From Psychromonas sp. SA13A (GTDB lineage: Bacteria > Pseudomonadota > Gammaproteobacteria > Enterobacterales > Psychromonadaceae), in the NCBI RefSeq assembly GCF_011378715.1, contig NZ_WTKU01000031.1, positions 1-39,334 of the forward strand: a stretch of DNA of 39,334 nt, given 5' to 3'. The first letter of the stretch is position 1, and every line of letters starts with the position of its first letter. Below the pieces are notes generated by a model, which did not search any database, had not been told where the DNA came from, and saw only the letters and a program-made list of their open reading frames with translations. Shown piece after piece: positions 1 through 8,477 of the stretch. The position numbers and the translations under genes are program-made.

Positions 1-8
1 TATTCTGG

Positions 9-833
9 TCAAGCACAACTGGACACCTGACTTTGTAATTTTTCATAGTTAATCGGAGTTAGATCTCCGAGTGTTGTATGAAGCCGTTCATGGTTGTAAT
101 AGCGGATATATTCTTCAACATCTAACTTCATCGTTTCACGCGTTAAGTGAACAATATTTAATAACCATTCATTCTTAAGACTGCCGAAGAACCGCTCAAC
201 AACTGCATTATCTAAACAAGCTCCCACGCTACTCATTGAGGCTATTATTTTATGCTTACTCAATAATCGATTAAATCGCCCACTAGTATATTGAGAACCA
301 CGATCGCTGTGGAACATCAAACCCGCTTTAGGTTGCCTGATATTAATCGACATTTGCAATGCGCGTTCAACTAAATCAACCGTCATGCGGCCAGATATAG
401 ACCAGCCAATAACCCGACGAGAGTATAAATCCATGACAATGGCTAAATACATCCAACCTTGATTGGTCCTCAAATAGGTGACGTCGCCAGCCCACACTAG
501 ATTCTCTTGTTTAGGGTTAAACTGCTGACCCAATAGGTTATCAGCAACACTATCTGTATGTTTACGCTTTGTTGTTACCTTATATGCTTGGCGCTGTACG
601 ACGACAAGCTTTAGCTTGCGCATGATACTACGTGTACGATAACGACCCACCTTAAAGCCCGCTTCTCTTAATTTCTTGCATAACTGGCGAGAGCCCAGGC
701 TACCGCGACTTCGCTTGAATAACTGTCGTGCTGCTCGATACATGTTCAGCTCTTCTTCACGGATGACTTTAGCGGGGCGTTCAAGCCAATCATAAAATGC
801 ACTACGACTCACTTGTAATGCATTACAAAGCAA
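9..833 (-). CDS. IS3-family transposase OrfB (DDE integrase domain)
   Basis: This is the catalytic half of the transposase. An N-terminal HTH_21-like region (around RSRGSLGSRQLCKKLRE) is followed by an rve/DDE integrase core. The acidic residues are visible: D in AGDVTYLRT, D in MFHSDRGSQYTS, and E in VVERFFGSLKNEW. The C-terminal YNHERLHTTLG block is typical of the family. The listed start is a TTG, but the frame stays open upstream to the orfA slip site (889-895). The natural product is therefore probably the OrfAB fusion, with KYRYIRASRSKYPIKLLCN joining the halves. No truncation or missing catalytic residue is visible, so the element is probably active or recently active. Confidence 0.93.
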   Translation of the reverse strand: MLCNALQVSRSAFYDWLERPAKVIREEELNMYRAARQLFKRSRGSLGSRQLCKKLREAGFKVGRYRTRSIMRKLKLVVVQRQAYKVTTKRKHTDSVADNLLGQQFNPKQENLVWAGDVTYLRTNQGWMYLAIVMDLYSRRVIGWSISGRMTVDLVERALQMSINIRQPKAGLMFHSDRGSQYTSGRFNRLLSKHKIIASMSSVGACLDNAVVERFFGSLKNEWLLNIVHLTRETMKLDVEEYIRYYNHERLHTTLGDLTPINYEKLQSQVSSCA

Positions 834-877
834 TTTTATGGGATATTTAGAGCGACTCGCTCGAATATACCGATACT

Positions 878-1165
878 TTACTTCATTTCTTTTGCGAAGA
901 AGGCACTGGCCTTTTTTAATATTTCTTTCTCCATACGCAGTCGTTTAACTTCTTTGCGTAAGGCAAGTAATTCAGCACGTTCATCTGAATCTACAGTTGA
1001 GTTAGCATGTTGCTCTGCTTTTTGTTTCCAACTGTAAAGCAAGCTAGTCGTGATGTTTAAAGCAGAAGCAGCTTCTTGAACGCTATAGCCTTGTTCACTG
1101 ACTAATGCCAATGCTTCAGTTTTAAATTCACTGGTATAAGTTTTGTATTGTCTTCTCGTATTCAT
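878..1165 (-). CDS. IS3-family transposase OrfA (HTH_Tnp_1)
   Basis: This is the DNA-binding half of the IS3 transposase, about 95 residues. It has an HTH (FKTEALALVSEQGYSVQEAA, then LLYSWKQK) followed by a leucine-zipper-like stretch (ALRKEVKRLRMEKEILKKA), the usual oligomerisation region of OrfA. The ATG at 1165 is preferred over an in-frame GTG two codons upstream because GAGG lies five bases before it. The protein ends FFAKEMK just after a GCAAAAG slip sequence, where a -1 shift would enter the orfB frame. Confidence 0.92.
   Translation of the reverse strand: MNTRRQYKTYTSEFKTEALALVSEQGYSVQEAASALNITTSLLYSWKQKAEQHANSTVDSDERAELLALRKEVKRLRMEKEILKKASAFFAKEMK
889..895 (-). other. Probable programmed -1 frameshift site GCAAAAG
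   Basis: On the minus strand the end of orfA reads GCA AAA GAA ATG AAG TAA. Stepping back one base after the AAA codon gives AGA AAT GAA GTA AAG TAT, which runs without a stop into orfB. A4G/A6G slip sites at the orfA/orfB junction are well known in the IS3 family. Their use here is inferred from sequence alone. Confidence 0.75.
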
Positions 1166-1229
1166 GTTCACCTCTTTAGTGGATAGTATTATCCAAAATT
1201 AAAGTGTCCAGTTCAATTAGACCAGAATA

Positions 1230-1518
1230 GAGTGACAAAAGCATTAACCCAATAATAATCTCCATTTTTACATTGATTTTTTACTGGTCCCATCCACGAT
1301 CTCCCTGATTGGGTATACTGCCATAAATCTGCAAATGCAGCTTTGGGCATATCGGGATGCCGCACTATATTATGTGTTTGTCCTTGCAACTCGTCTAAAG
1401 AGTATCCTGCAATGTCACAAAAACTCTTATTGGCGTATGTGATGTGACTTTTTAGATCAGTCGTTGATAGTAATATTTCACTTTCAGGAAACAGTCTTTC
1501 TTTATTCATTGTAAGCAT
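1230..1518 (-). pseudogene. Aer-like PAS sensor / chemoreceptor, 5' fragment cut by the IS
   Basis: About 95 codons of an N-terminal PAS domain closely resemble E. coli Aer, the FAD-binding aerotaxis receptor. Visible blocks are LLSTTDLKSHITYANKSF, GYSLDELQGQTHNIVRHPDM, PKAAFADLW and KNGDYYWVNAFVT. Just after VNAFVT the frame enters the terminal repeat of the IS3 element, adds a few foreign residues (LFWSN) and stops at 1213. The HAMP and signalling domains are therefore missing here and would lie, if present, beyond the left edge of the window. Two starts are possible (1518 or 1509). The cell has probably lost this receptor unless another copy exists. Confidence 0.85.
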
Positions 1519-1873
1519 CCAGCCTAAATATTTGATTAATCTTCAGGCTAGACCTAAATAGATAAAAAAGACAAAATTAATGATTGATTGCAGTCTTTTT
1601 GTAATATTTTATGATTTATATCATTATTTTTTAGTGGTGTAGACAAATTATAACGGGTATAACACTCACTAAACACTCACTAAACACTCACTAAATACTG
1701 CTTTGAAAACCATGGCCAGTATGATGAAAAGATAACTCATCTCTGCTGGGATAATCAAGGTGAAAGCAGGCATCTTATTAACAAGTTAAGCTTTAAACTT
1801 TACAATGCTGATTTGCTTGTGCCGATTTGAAGTTGATGATTAACTTGAACATATCATTTGTTTGGAACTTACT
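1519..1873. other. Intergenic stretch with a tandem repeat and a possible gene remnant
   Basis: This AT-rich gap lies between the broken Aer-like gene (leftward) and the LysR gene (rightward). It should hold the promoters of both, but no clear -35/-10 pair stands out. It carries three exact copies of an 11-bp unit (1661-1693). It also has a 48-codon open frame without start codon ending at TGA 1828-1830 (middle part ENHGQYDEKITHLCWDNQGE), which I do not recognise and which may be a decayed gene end or chance. Confidence 0.5.
1661..1693. repeat. 11-bp tandem repeat, three exact copies
   Basis: The unit AACACTCACTA occurs three times without mismatch, followed by a partial copy (AATACT). It lies between two genes and is not part of a recognised coding frame. 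Confidence 0.9.
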
Positions 1874-2776
1874 ATGCTGAATAATATTAACCTAGCCGAT
1901 ATTCGCTCATTTGTGCTTATTGCACAGTTGGGTAACTTTACTAAAGCAGCTGAAGCATTAGGTGTTTCTCGTTCTCATGTGTCACGTCAAATAACTGCAT
2001 TAGAGAATAAAATCTCGGTTAAATTACTGACACGAACTACACGCACGCTTAAGTTGACCGTTGCCGGTGAGCAATTATTTAAACAATGTGAAAGTGCATT
2101 GCAAAATATTGATCAGGCACTTATTGCAGCGGTAGACGATACACAACAAACCCGAGGTCTTATTCGTATCAATTGTGTTGGCGGTTATATTGGCGAAGAA
2201 ATTGTTGCTCGGTATATCAGTGAATTTATGGCGTTATATCCGCAAATAAAAGTTGAGTTAGATTTTAGCAGCCATCGCGTTGATTTAATCAATGATGAGT
2301 TTGATATCGCTTTTAGAATGGGGGATATTGAGGATCTCGGGTTTGTTGCCAAAAAACTCATGGATATCAATATTGTGACACTTGCTAGTCCTGCATACAT
2401 AAAAAATTATGGTAGCCCAAGCCATCCTCAAGAACTTGCGTTACATCGTTGTTTGACAGGCTCGGTTAAGCGCTGGAGTTTTAACCGTGTAGCAAATCCA
2501 GAGGAACATTGTGATATCAATATAACAGGGCAGTTGATTTGTAAAAATGGTCATGCACTTTTGCAGGGAGCGTTGGCAGGCTCTGGTATTATTAGAGTGC
2601 CTAAAATGTATTGTGAGGCGGAAATAGAAAAGGGTGCCCTTATCGAACTACTGCCAGAGTGGCATGTACCATTGGTGGCATTTTCAGCCATTTACCACAG
2701 TGATAAATATCGCCCTAAGCGCTTACGTGAATTTATTGATTTTATAAAAAACCGTTTCGAGCAACATCTTCAGTAA
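1874..2776 (+). CDS. LysR-family transcriptional regulator
   Basis: The N-terminal winged HTH spans about residues 5-62 (DIRSFVLIAQLGNFTKAAEA, then SRSHVSRQITALENKISVKL and RTTRTLKLT). A C-terminal LysR substrate-binding domain covers about residues 90-295. Length (300 aa) is normal. The ATG at 1874 is chosen over an in-frame TTG at 1862 because a GGAA element lies just before it and the HTH then starts at the usual distance. Family members are usually autoregulated and control a neighbouring gene. Here the next gene is a short-chain dehydrogenase on the same strand 348 bp downstream, a common pairing, but the effector and target are unknown. Confidence 0.93.
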   Translation: MLNNINLADIRSFVLIAQLGNFTKAAEALGVSRSHVSRQITALENKISVKLLTRTTRTLKLTVAGEQLFKQCESALQNIDQALIAAVDDTQQTRGLIRINCVGGYIGEEIVARYISEFMALYPQIKVELDFSSHRVDLINDEFDIAFRMGDIEDLGFVAKKLMDINIVTLASPAYIKNYGSPSHPQELALHRCLTGSVKRWSFNRVANPEEHCDINITGQLICKNGHALLQGALAGSGIIRVPKMYCEAEIEKGALIELLPEWHVPLVAFSAIYHSDKYRPKRLREFIDFIKNRFEQHLQ

Positions 2777-3124
2777 TTTAATCTGCAAAAGTTTCAGCTT
2801 CAACAATTCCATCTACAACAGATTCATCTACAACAATTTTAGCTGCAGAAAGCCCATATACTCAATAGCCGTTGCTCTTTCACTTATTTGGCTGGAATCT
2901 AGTTTCCTCATTACTAGCTGATTTTATATTTGGATGAACACCGCATTCAGGATTAAAAAGCGAACACTACTTTTTTCCAGCATGTTTCTCGAACATGAGT
3001 CTATTGTTGCTGTACAACAACAGTATTTTAACTTCGGCCATATATATCAACATAGATTCATTTTTTATAATGTATCCATTGCAGCAAACTAGCTGTGTAG
3101 GTTTAAAAAGTAATGGAGTTGAAT
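2777..3124. other. Intergenic stretch with degenerate 15-bp repeats
   Basis: No gene is seen. Three degenerate copies of a 15-bp unit lie at 2801-2845 (CAACAATTCCATCTA, CAACAGATTCATCTA, CAACAATTTTAGCTG). The rest is AT-rich and must contain the promoter of the downstream dehydrogenase, which I cannot pin down. Confidence 0.55.
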
Positions 3125-3844
3125 ATGAAAAAATTAGTAGTGATCACTGGCGCGAGTTCTGGTATTGGTGAAGCGATTGCACGTCGTCTGAGTAACAGTG
3201 GTCATCCATTATTATTATTGGCACGTCGAGTTGAGCGTATACAGGCACTTAACTTACCTAATACTCTATGTGAACAAGTAGATGTTACTGACAAAGCGTC
3301 ATTTACCGCTGCGATAGCTAAAGCAGAAGCGACTTATGGCGCAGCTGATTGTATCGTCAATAATGCCGGTGTAATGTTATTAAGTGAGCTTGATGTACAA
3401 AATCCAGAAGAATGGAAAACCATGTTTGATGTTAACGTTATTGGTCTGATGAATGGTATGCAAGCGGTATTAGCACCGATGAAAGCGCGTAAAACCGGAA
3501 CCATTATTAATATCAGCTCGGTAGCTGGTCGTAAAACTTTCCCAAATCATGCTGCTTATTGCGGTTCTAAATTTGCAGTACACGCTATCACTGAAAATGT
3601 ACGTGAAGAAGTTGCAAGCAGTAATGTGCGTGTATGTACTATTGCCCCTGGAGCGGTAGAAACTGAGCTACTTTCACATACAACATCAAAAGATATTGTA
3701 AACGGCTACCAAGCATGGAAAGAGGAAATGGGCGGCGTGCTAATGCCTGATGATATTGCGCAGGCGGTTGAGTATGTTTATGCACAACCTCAACAAGTGT
3801 GCATAAGAGAAGTGGTGCTTGCTCCAACGATGCAGCAACCATAG
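3125..3844 (+). CDS. Short-chain dehydrogenase/reductase (classical SDR)
   Basis: This is an NAD(P)-dependent oxidoreductase with a Rossmann fold. The cofactor motif TGASSGIG is at about residues 8-15, followed by the NNAG motif. The catalytic Ser is in INISSVAG, and the Tyr and Lys are in AAYCGSKFA (YxxxK). The PGAVETELL segment after the active site is also typical. ATG 3125 is chosen over ATG 3113 because GGAG (3116-3119) sits five bases before it, giving 239 aa, normal for the family. An ARR segment after the second strand suggests NADP preference, as in YdfG-like serine/3-hydroxy acid dehydrogenases. The real substrate cannot be read from sequence. The upstream LysR gene may control it. 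Confidence 0.93.
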   Translation: MKKLVVITGASSGIGEAIARRLSNSGHPLLLLARRVERIQALNLPNTLCEQVDVTDKASFTAAIAKAEATYGAADCIVNNAGVMLLSELDVQNPEEWKTMFDVNVIGLMNGMQAVLAPMKARKTGTIINISSVAGRKTFPNHAAYCGSKFAVHAITENVREEVASSNVRVCTIAPGAVETELLSHTTSKDIVNGYQAWKEEMGGVLMPDDIAQAVEYVYAQPQQVCIREVVLAPTMQQP

Positions 3845-4360
3845 TAAACAGTTGCTTGAGTTAAGTAGAATTTAAAGTAAAGAAAAATACAAAGCAGGCT
3901 ATTTAATTGGTGGCCTGCTTTGAACTAGCTAAGCTTAATACGTTAAATATCCTCGTCAAATATTAACCTTAACTCTCAATGCTAGCTCTCAATTTTATCT
4001 CTCAGTATAAGCTTTATTAATTGGGACTTATTAGTTTAAGAACAGTTAATTTTTGCATCTAAATGATAACGAATATTATTACTTTGTTATTCATTACTGA
4101 CTTGCACTGTCGAGTCTTTAACTCTTATTAGATATTCAAACATGTAATACGCTAATCAGTTAACTTGTTAAGTGATTACTGGCCTCTGAAGGTTGCTTTC
4201 ACATTTTATTAACATTAAAATTAGCGTCGATTATAGGTTTTATTGTCTCAAATCATGGTAAATAATTTTTACATAAATATTACCTGTAATACGAAGTCAA
4301 ACAGGGAATGTTAGTTCACTCTCTGCCCCCCCGAAATATTTTTAAATAAGGCAATGTAAT
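3845..4360. other. 516-bp intergenic region upstream of the Mo-hydroxylase operon
   Basis: Apart from the hairpin at 3891-3921, no gene is seen. Around 3965-4010 a CTCTCA-containing motif recurs three times (ACTCTCAAT, GCTCTCAAT, TCTCTCAGT). The long leader probably holds the operon promoter and regulator sites, but no convincing operator or promoter box could be fixed. Confidence 0.45.
3891..3921 (+). terminator. Hairpin after the SDR gene, probable terminator
   Basis: A perfect 9-bp stem, AAAGCAGGC pairing with GCCTGCTTT, has a 13-base loop. It lies 47 bp after the SDR stop. The run of T is short (TTT within the stem end), so the termination strength is uncertain. Confidence 0.6.
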
Positions 4361-5662
4361 ATGCTAAAACGTATTGTTTATGGCGTATCTGGCGCAGTAA
4401 TTATTGGACTTGGTTTATTCAGCTTTTATGCTTGGAACCCTTCTATTGATCCAATAACCCCTCCAGTTAAGAGTGATTATTCCCCACAAGTTATTGAGCA
4501 AGGCAAAGTACTTGCAGCTGCCGGTTATTGCAGCACTTGTCATACACCCACAGGTGGTACACCTTACGCAGGTAACTACGAAATGCACACTGAGTTTGGT
4601 ACGATTTATTCGAGTAATATCACGCCAGATGTTGAAACAGGTATTGGCAGTTGGTCTGAGGAAGCTTTTAATCGTGCTATGCGCAGTGGTGTAAGCCGTG
4701 ATGGGCATCATTTATTACCAGCATTTCCTTTTGAGCACTTTAATAAAATGACCGATGAGGATATTCGCGCTATTTATGCTTATATCATGACCTCAGTGCC
4801 AGCAGTTAATCAAGTCAAAAAAGAAAATGGCATTCCATTCCCGCTTAATATTCGTTGGTTACAAGCTGGTTGGAAGTTGTTATTTGCCGATAGCGATGCA
4901 TTTAAAGTTAATGAAAAAAAATCTGAGCAATGGAATCGTGGTGCTTATTTAGCTGAAGGTATTGCACACTGTGGCGCATGTCATACGCCGCGTAATGCGC
5001 TTGGTGGTGAAAAATACGACCAAATGTATCAAGGTGCGGATATTGATGGTTGGATAGCTCCTTCATTAACGGCAACAAGTACTTCCCCGATCCCTTGGCG
5101 TGCGCAGGATTTTTATGAATACTTAACTACGGGTAACTCACCTTATCATGGGAGTGCTGCAGGTCCGATGGCTCCGGTAATGCACAAAGGTTTATCTGCA
5201 CTGCCTGAGCAGGATGTACGAGCGATTAGTTTGTATTTTGCTGACCATAGCGGCGCTAATGAAAGTGATGATCCTGCTGCTAATGCTAATTTACAAACTG
5301 CTATTGCTGCGCAACATACCCAAACTGATCTTCGTATTGATGAAGGTGCTCGCTTATATGCAACGGCTTGCCAAGCTTGTCATTACAGCAGTGAAGAACT
5401 CGTTAAAGGTCGTCCATTATTAACACTAGGTTCAGCAACTCACCTTGAACAACCAACTAACTTGGTTAACGTAATATTAGATGGTGTGCGCAGCGATCAA
5501 GGTATAAGTGGTGTTGTGATGCCTGGGTTCCGTGATGCATTAAGCGATCAAGATATTAGTGCAATCGCAGCATATTTACGTCAATCGGCAGGCCAAGAGG
5601 CTTGGCCTGAATTGCAACAGAAAGTAACTGAAATCCGCAATCAACCTCGATTTGAGCAATAA
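4361..5662 (+). CDS. Membrane-anchored tri-haem cytochrome c, electron acceptor subunit of aldehyde/Mo-hydroxylase
   Basis: An N-terminal hydrophobic anchor (residues ~4-25) precedes three cytochrome c domains. Their haem-binding motifs are CSTCH (57-61), CGACH (204-208) and CQACH (337-341). Possible axial Met ligands appear in VVMPGF and APVMHKGL. The length (433 aa) and three-haem layout match the cytochrome subunits of membrane-bound alcohol/aldehyde dehydrogenases of acetic acid bacteria and of IorAB-type hydroxylases. It heads an operon: the 2Fe-2S gene starts 18 bp after its stop, followed by the molybdopterin subunit. Its likely job is to pass electrons from the Mo enzyme in the periplasm to the quinone pool or a terminal oxidase. 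The direction of transfer is inferred from family knowledge. Confidence 0.93.
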   Translation: MLKRIVYGVSGAVIIGLGLFSFYAWNPSIDPITPPVKSDYSPQVIEQGKVLAAAGYCSTCHTPTGGTPYAGNYEMHTEFGTIYSSNITPDVETGIGSWSEEAFNRAMRSGVSRDGHHLLPAFPFEHFNKMTDEDIRAIYAYIMTSVPAVNQVKKENGIPFPLNIRWLQAGWKLLFADSDAFKVNEKKSEQWNRGAYLAEGIAHCGACHTPRNALGGEKYDQMYQGADIDGWIAPSLTATSTSPIPWRAQDFYEYLTTGNSPYHGSAAGPMAPVMHKGLSALPEQDVRAISLYFADHSGANESDDPAANANLQTAIAAQHTQTDLRIDEGARLYATACQACHYSSEELVKGRPLLTLGSATHLEQPTNLVNVILDGVRSDQGISGVVMPGFRDALSDQDISAIAAYLRQSAGQEAWPELQQKVTEIRNQPRFEQ

Positions 5663-5680
5663 TTCACAGGAGAAGTGACA

Positions 5681-6154
5681 ATGGCAAAATTTATTTTAAA
5701 CGGCGAAGCAAAAACTGCCGATGTAGAAAGCGATACTCCTTTACTGTGGGTTATTCGTGACGAACTTAATATGACCGGTACTAAATTTGGTTGTGGTATT
5801 GGAACTTGTGGCGCTTGTACCGTCCATGTAGGTGGACGTGCGACACGTTCATGTATTACACCGATTTCGTCAGTGGAAGGTGCTGAAATAACAACTATCG
5901 AAGGGTTGTCAGAAAAAGACGACCATCCATTACAAATTTCATGGAAAAATCTTCAAGTGCCACAGTGTGGTTATTGTCAATCAGGTCAAATCATGCAGGC
6001 CGCAGCATTATTAAAAGATATTCCTAAACCGACAGATAAAGATATCGATGCGGTGATGGGTGGTAACTTATGTCGTTGTATGACTTATGTACGTATCCGC
6101 AGTGCTATTCATGAAGCTGCAAATGCCATTGAAATTAAAGGAGTGCAATCATGA
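5681..6154 (+). CDS. 2Fe-2S subunit of xanthine-oxidase-family hydroxylase (IorA/CoxS-like)
   Basis: This small two-cluster ferredoxin-like subunit has 157 aa. The N-terminal plant-type [2Fe-2S] site has Cys 38, 43, 46 and 58 (GCGIGTCGAC and TRSC). The C-terminal four-helix cluster site has Cys 96 and 99 (QCGYCQSGQ) and 131 and 133 (NLCRC). ATG 5681 is chosen over GTG 5675 because AGGAG (5668-5672) is correctly spaced from it. The stop overlaps the next start (ATGA), so translation of the two is coupled. It relays electrons from the molybdenum site to the cytochrome. It has no signal peptide and is presumably exported with the Tat-signal-bearing large subunit, as known for this family. Confidence 0.95.
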   Translation: MAKFILNGEAKTADVESDTPLLWVIRDELNMTGTKFGCGIGTCGACTVHVGGRATRSCITPISSVEGAEITTIEGLSEKDDHPLQISWKNLQVPQCGYCQSGQIMQAAALLKDIPKPTDKDIDAVMGGNLCRCMTYVRIRSAIHEAANAIEIKGVQS

Positions 6155-8454
6155 GTAGATTACCTAAACGTAATTCACCGAGCATTACCCGCCGTGGTTT
6201 TTTAATTGGTATGACAGCGGTTGGTATCAGCTTTGGTTTTCCTCGTCATTTAATGGCGGCAATGGATCCTGCAAGTGCTGACGGTAAAGTGTTACCAAGT
6301 GAAGGCGAACTTTATGAGCCTTCATTGTGGTATTCAATTGATACAGCCGGCAAAATTAAAGTCAATATTATGCGCTCAGAAATGGGTCAGCACGTTGGTA
6401 CTGCGATCGCGCGTATTTTAGCCGATGAGCTAGAAGCCGACTGGGATGATGTTGAAATTATCCATGTTGATAGTGACCCTCGTTGGGGTTACATGGTAAC
6501 CGGTGGTAGTTGGTCTATTTCACAAAGTTGGCCTGTCTATCGTCAAGCTGGTGCGGCGGGGCGTGTTGCTTTAGTTGAGGCCGCGGCTAAAAAATGGGGT
6601 CTTTCAGCAAAAGATTGTGAAGCTAAAAACGGTAAAATAATTTCAAGTAAAGGTGAGCTTTCCTTTGGTGAATTAGTGTCATTAGGTTTAACTCGTCAGT
6701 TTACCGAAGAAGAGTTAAAAACATTACCGCTTAAACCAAATCAAGATCTTAAGCTAGTAGGGCAACAAGTGACGTCGCTTGACGTAGCTAACAAAACCAA
6801 TGGTAAAACTATCTATGGTATTGACGCTAAAGTCGATGGCATGGTGTATGCGAACCCTATATTACCCCCAACGCGTTATGGCGCTAAAGTTGTTTCATTT
6901 GATGACTCAGCAGCAAAAGCTGTGAAAGGTTACCAAAAAACAATCGTATTAGAAGATGCTAGTGGCAGCGTACCTGGTTGGTTAATGGTGATCGCTAGTA
7001 GTTTCATTGCAGCGCAAAAAGCATCAAAATTAGTGAAAGTGACATGGGATGCAGGCAAAACGGTTGATGTCTCTGAAGCAGATATCATCGCCCATGGTAA
7101 AACGTTACTTGATGATGCAAGCAAAGGCGGTATTTTAGATACGGGTAATGTAAAAACTGAGCCTGCTTTTGAGAGTGCCAGCAGTTCTATTGCTCATGAA
7201 TATATCACTAGCACAGTATTGCATGCACAAATGGAGCCTTTGAATGCGTTAGTATTTAAAAATCCAGATGGCATATGGGAAATACATTCAGGTTGTCAGT
7301 GGCAGTCGCTTACTTTGCCTGTATTAGCGACTGCATTGGGTGAAGATGCCGCTAATATTGTGATCCGTACCTATATGCTAGGCGGTGGTTTTGGGCGAAG
7401 ACTGAATGGTGATTATACGATCCCTGCTGCGCTAACCTCTAAAGCATTAGGCGGTAAGCCCGTTAAAATGATATTGATGCGCCCGCAAGATATGTTATTT
7501 GATAGTGCGCGATCTGCTTCTGTTCAACAATTAAAAATGGCCTTTGACGATAACAAAGCGGTGACTGCCATGGAACATCACGCAACCGCAGGCTGGCCAA
7601 CGCAGGAATTAGCACCTGGTTTTATGCCTAAAGGTATAAATGGCGAGGTTTATGATCCCTTTGCAATTGCAGGCGCAGACCATTGGTATAGCGTTGGCGC
7701 ACAAAAAGTACGTGCTGTTTCAAATGACTTAGCAATGGCGACTTTTAGACCAGGCTGGTTGCGTTCAGTTGGGCCGGGTTGGACTGGTTGGGCGGTGGAA
7801 AGCTTTATGGATGAAGCCGCGCATCATGCCGGTAAAGATCCGTTGCAGTTCCGTTTGGATATGCTCATTGCTGAAGGGCGAAATGCAGGCAATAATGCGG
7901 TTTCTGAAGGTGGTGCTGCACGTCAGGCTGCGGTACTTAAAAAAGCTGCTGATATGATTGGTTGGGGCACTGAACAAGCTCAAGATACAGGACTTGGTAT
8001 TGCTTCTACCTTTGGTCAAGAACGAGATATGCCTACGTGGGTTGCCTGTGCTGTTCAGGTCCATGTGGATAAAAGTAATGGTCTTGTCAATGTTCAAAAG
8101 TTAGTGATTGCCATTGATGCCGGTATTATTGTTGATCCAAATGGTGCGGAAGCGCAATGTCAGGGTGCTGCATTATGGGGATTATCAATGGCCCTATACG
8201 AAGGAACTGAGTTGCTTAATGGTCAGTACAAAGATACAAACTTTGATACTTATACGCCTTTACGTCTAGGGCAAACACCAGAAGTTCAGATAGAGTTTAT
8301 TGCCAGTAAAATGCCACCATCGGGGCTAGGCGAGCCAGCTGTAACACCTGTTGCACCAGCAATCGCTAATGCAATCTATCAAGCTGTGGGGGTACGTTTA
8401 CGTAAAATCCCAATGCGTCCGAGTGAATTAAAAAGTGCTTTAGCAAAAGCATAA
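6151..8454 (+). CDS. Molybdopterin-binding large subunit, Tat-exported aldehyde oxidase/IorB-like
   Basis: This is the catalytic subunit of a periplasmic Mo hydroxylase of the xanthine oxidase family. The twin-arginine signal is clear: ITRRGFLIGMTAVGISFGF, with R14-R15. The Moco-binding motif GGGFGRR is at 411-417. The GLGEPAVTP motif near the C terminus contains E728, the expected catalytic glutamate. The length (767 aa) fits the IorB/aldehyde dehydrogenase large-subunit group, which has a swapped domain order relative to xanthine dehydrogenase. Substrates in this group include aldehydes, N-heterocycles (isoquinoline) and nicotinate, so the true substrate is open. It is the last gene of the operon and is followed by a strong terminator. 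Cofactor-maturation genes lie just beyond on the other strand. Confidence 0.94.
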   Translation: MSRLPKRNSPSITRRGFLIGMTAVGISFGFPRHLMAAMDPASADGKVLPSEGELYEPSLWYSIDTAGKIKVNIMRSEMGQHVGTAIARILADELEADWDDVEIIHVDSDPRWGYMVTGGSWSISQSWPVYRQAGAAGRVALVEAAAKKWGLSAKDCEAKNGKIISSKGELSFGELVSLGLTRQFTEEELKTLPLKPNQDLKLVGQQVTSLDVANKTNGKTIYGIDAKVDGMVYANPILPPTRYGAKVVSFDDSAAKAVKGYQKTIVLEDASGSVPGWLMVIASSFIAAQKASKLVKVTWDAGKTVDVSEADIIAHGKTLLDDASKGGILDTGNVKTEPAFESASSSIAHEYITSTVLHAQMEPLNALVFKNPDGIWEIHSGCQWQSLTLPVLATALGEDAANIVIRTYMLGGGFGRRLNGDYTIPAALTSKALGGKPVKMILMRPQDMLFDSARSASVQQLKMAFDDNKAVTAMEHHATAGWPTQELAPGFMPKGINGEVYDPFAIAGADHWYSVGAQKVRAVSNDLAMATFRPGWLRSVGPGWTGWAVESFMDEAAHHAGKDPLQFRLDMLIAEGRNAGNNAVSEGGAARQAAVLKKAADMIGWGTEQAQDTGLGIASTFGQERDMPTWVACAVQVHVDKSNGLVNVQKLVIAIDAGIIVDPNGAEAQCQGAALWGLSMALYEGTELLNGQYKDTNFDTYTPLRLGQTPEVQIEFIASKMPPSGLGEPAVTPVAPAIANAIYQAVGVRLRKIPMRPSELKSALAKA

Positions 8455-8477
8455 TTTATAGTTCAACCATGTGATTT

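Larger units (their letters stand above)
1..1229 (-). mobile_element. Complete IS3-family insertion sequence
   Basis: The two ends form imperfect terminal inverted repeats. The left end reads TATTCTGGTC and then AACTGGACAC. The reverse complement of the right end (1203-1229) reads TATTCTGGTC and then AACTGGACAC, with a few mismatched bases between. Inside lie orfA and orfB in the IS3 arrangement, both read leftward, with a -1 frameshift site between them. The window begins exactly at the left repeat, so the left target duplication cannot be seen. The element has landed inside an Aer-like PAS gene whose 5' part continues to the right of 1229. All parts needed for transposition look intact. The exact terminal base is uncertain by a few nucleotides. 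Confidence 0.93.

Noticed and set aside
7765..8097. Antisense open frame inside the Mo-hydroxylase large subunit
   Set aside because: It is a shadow of a strongly conserved coding frame and has no ribosome site or recognisable product.
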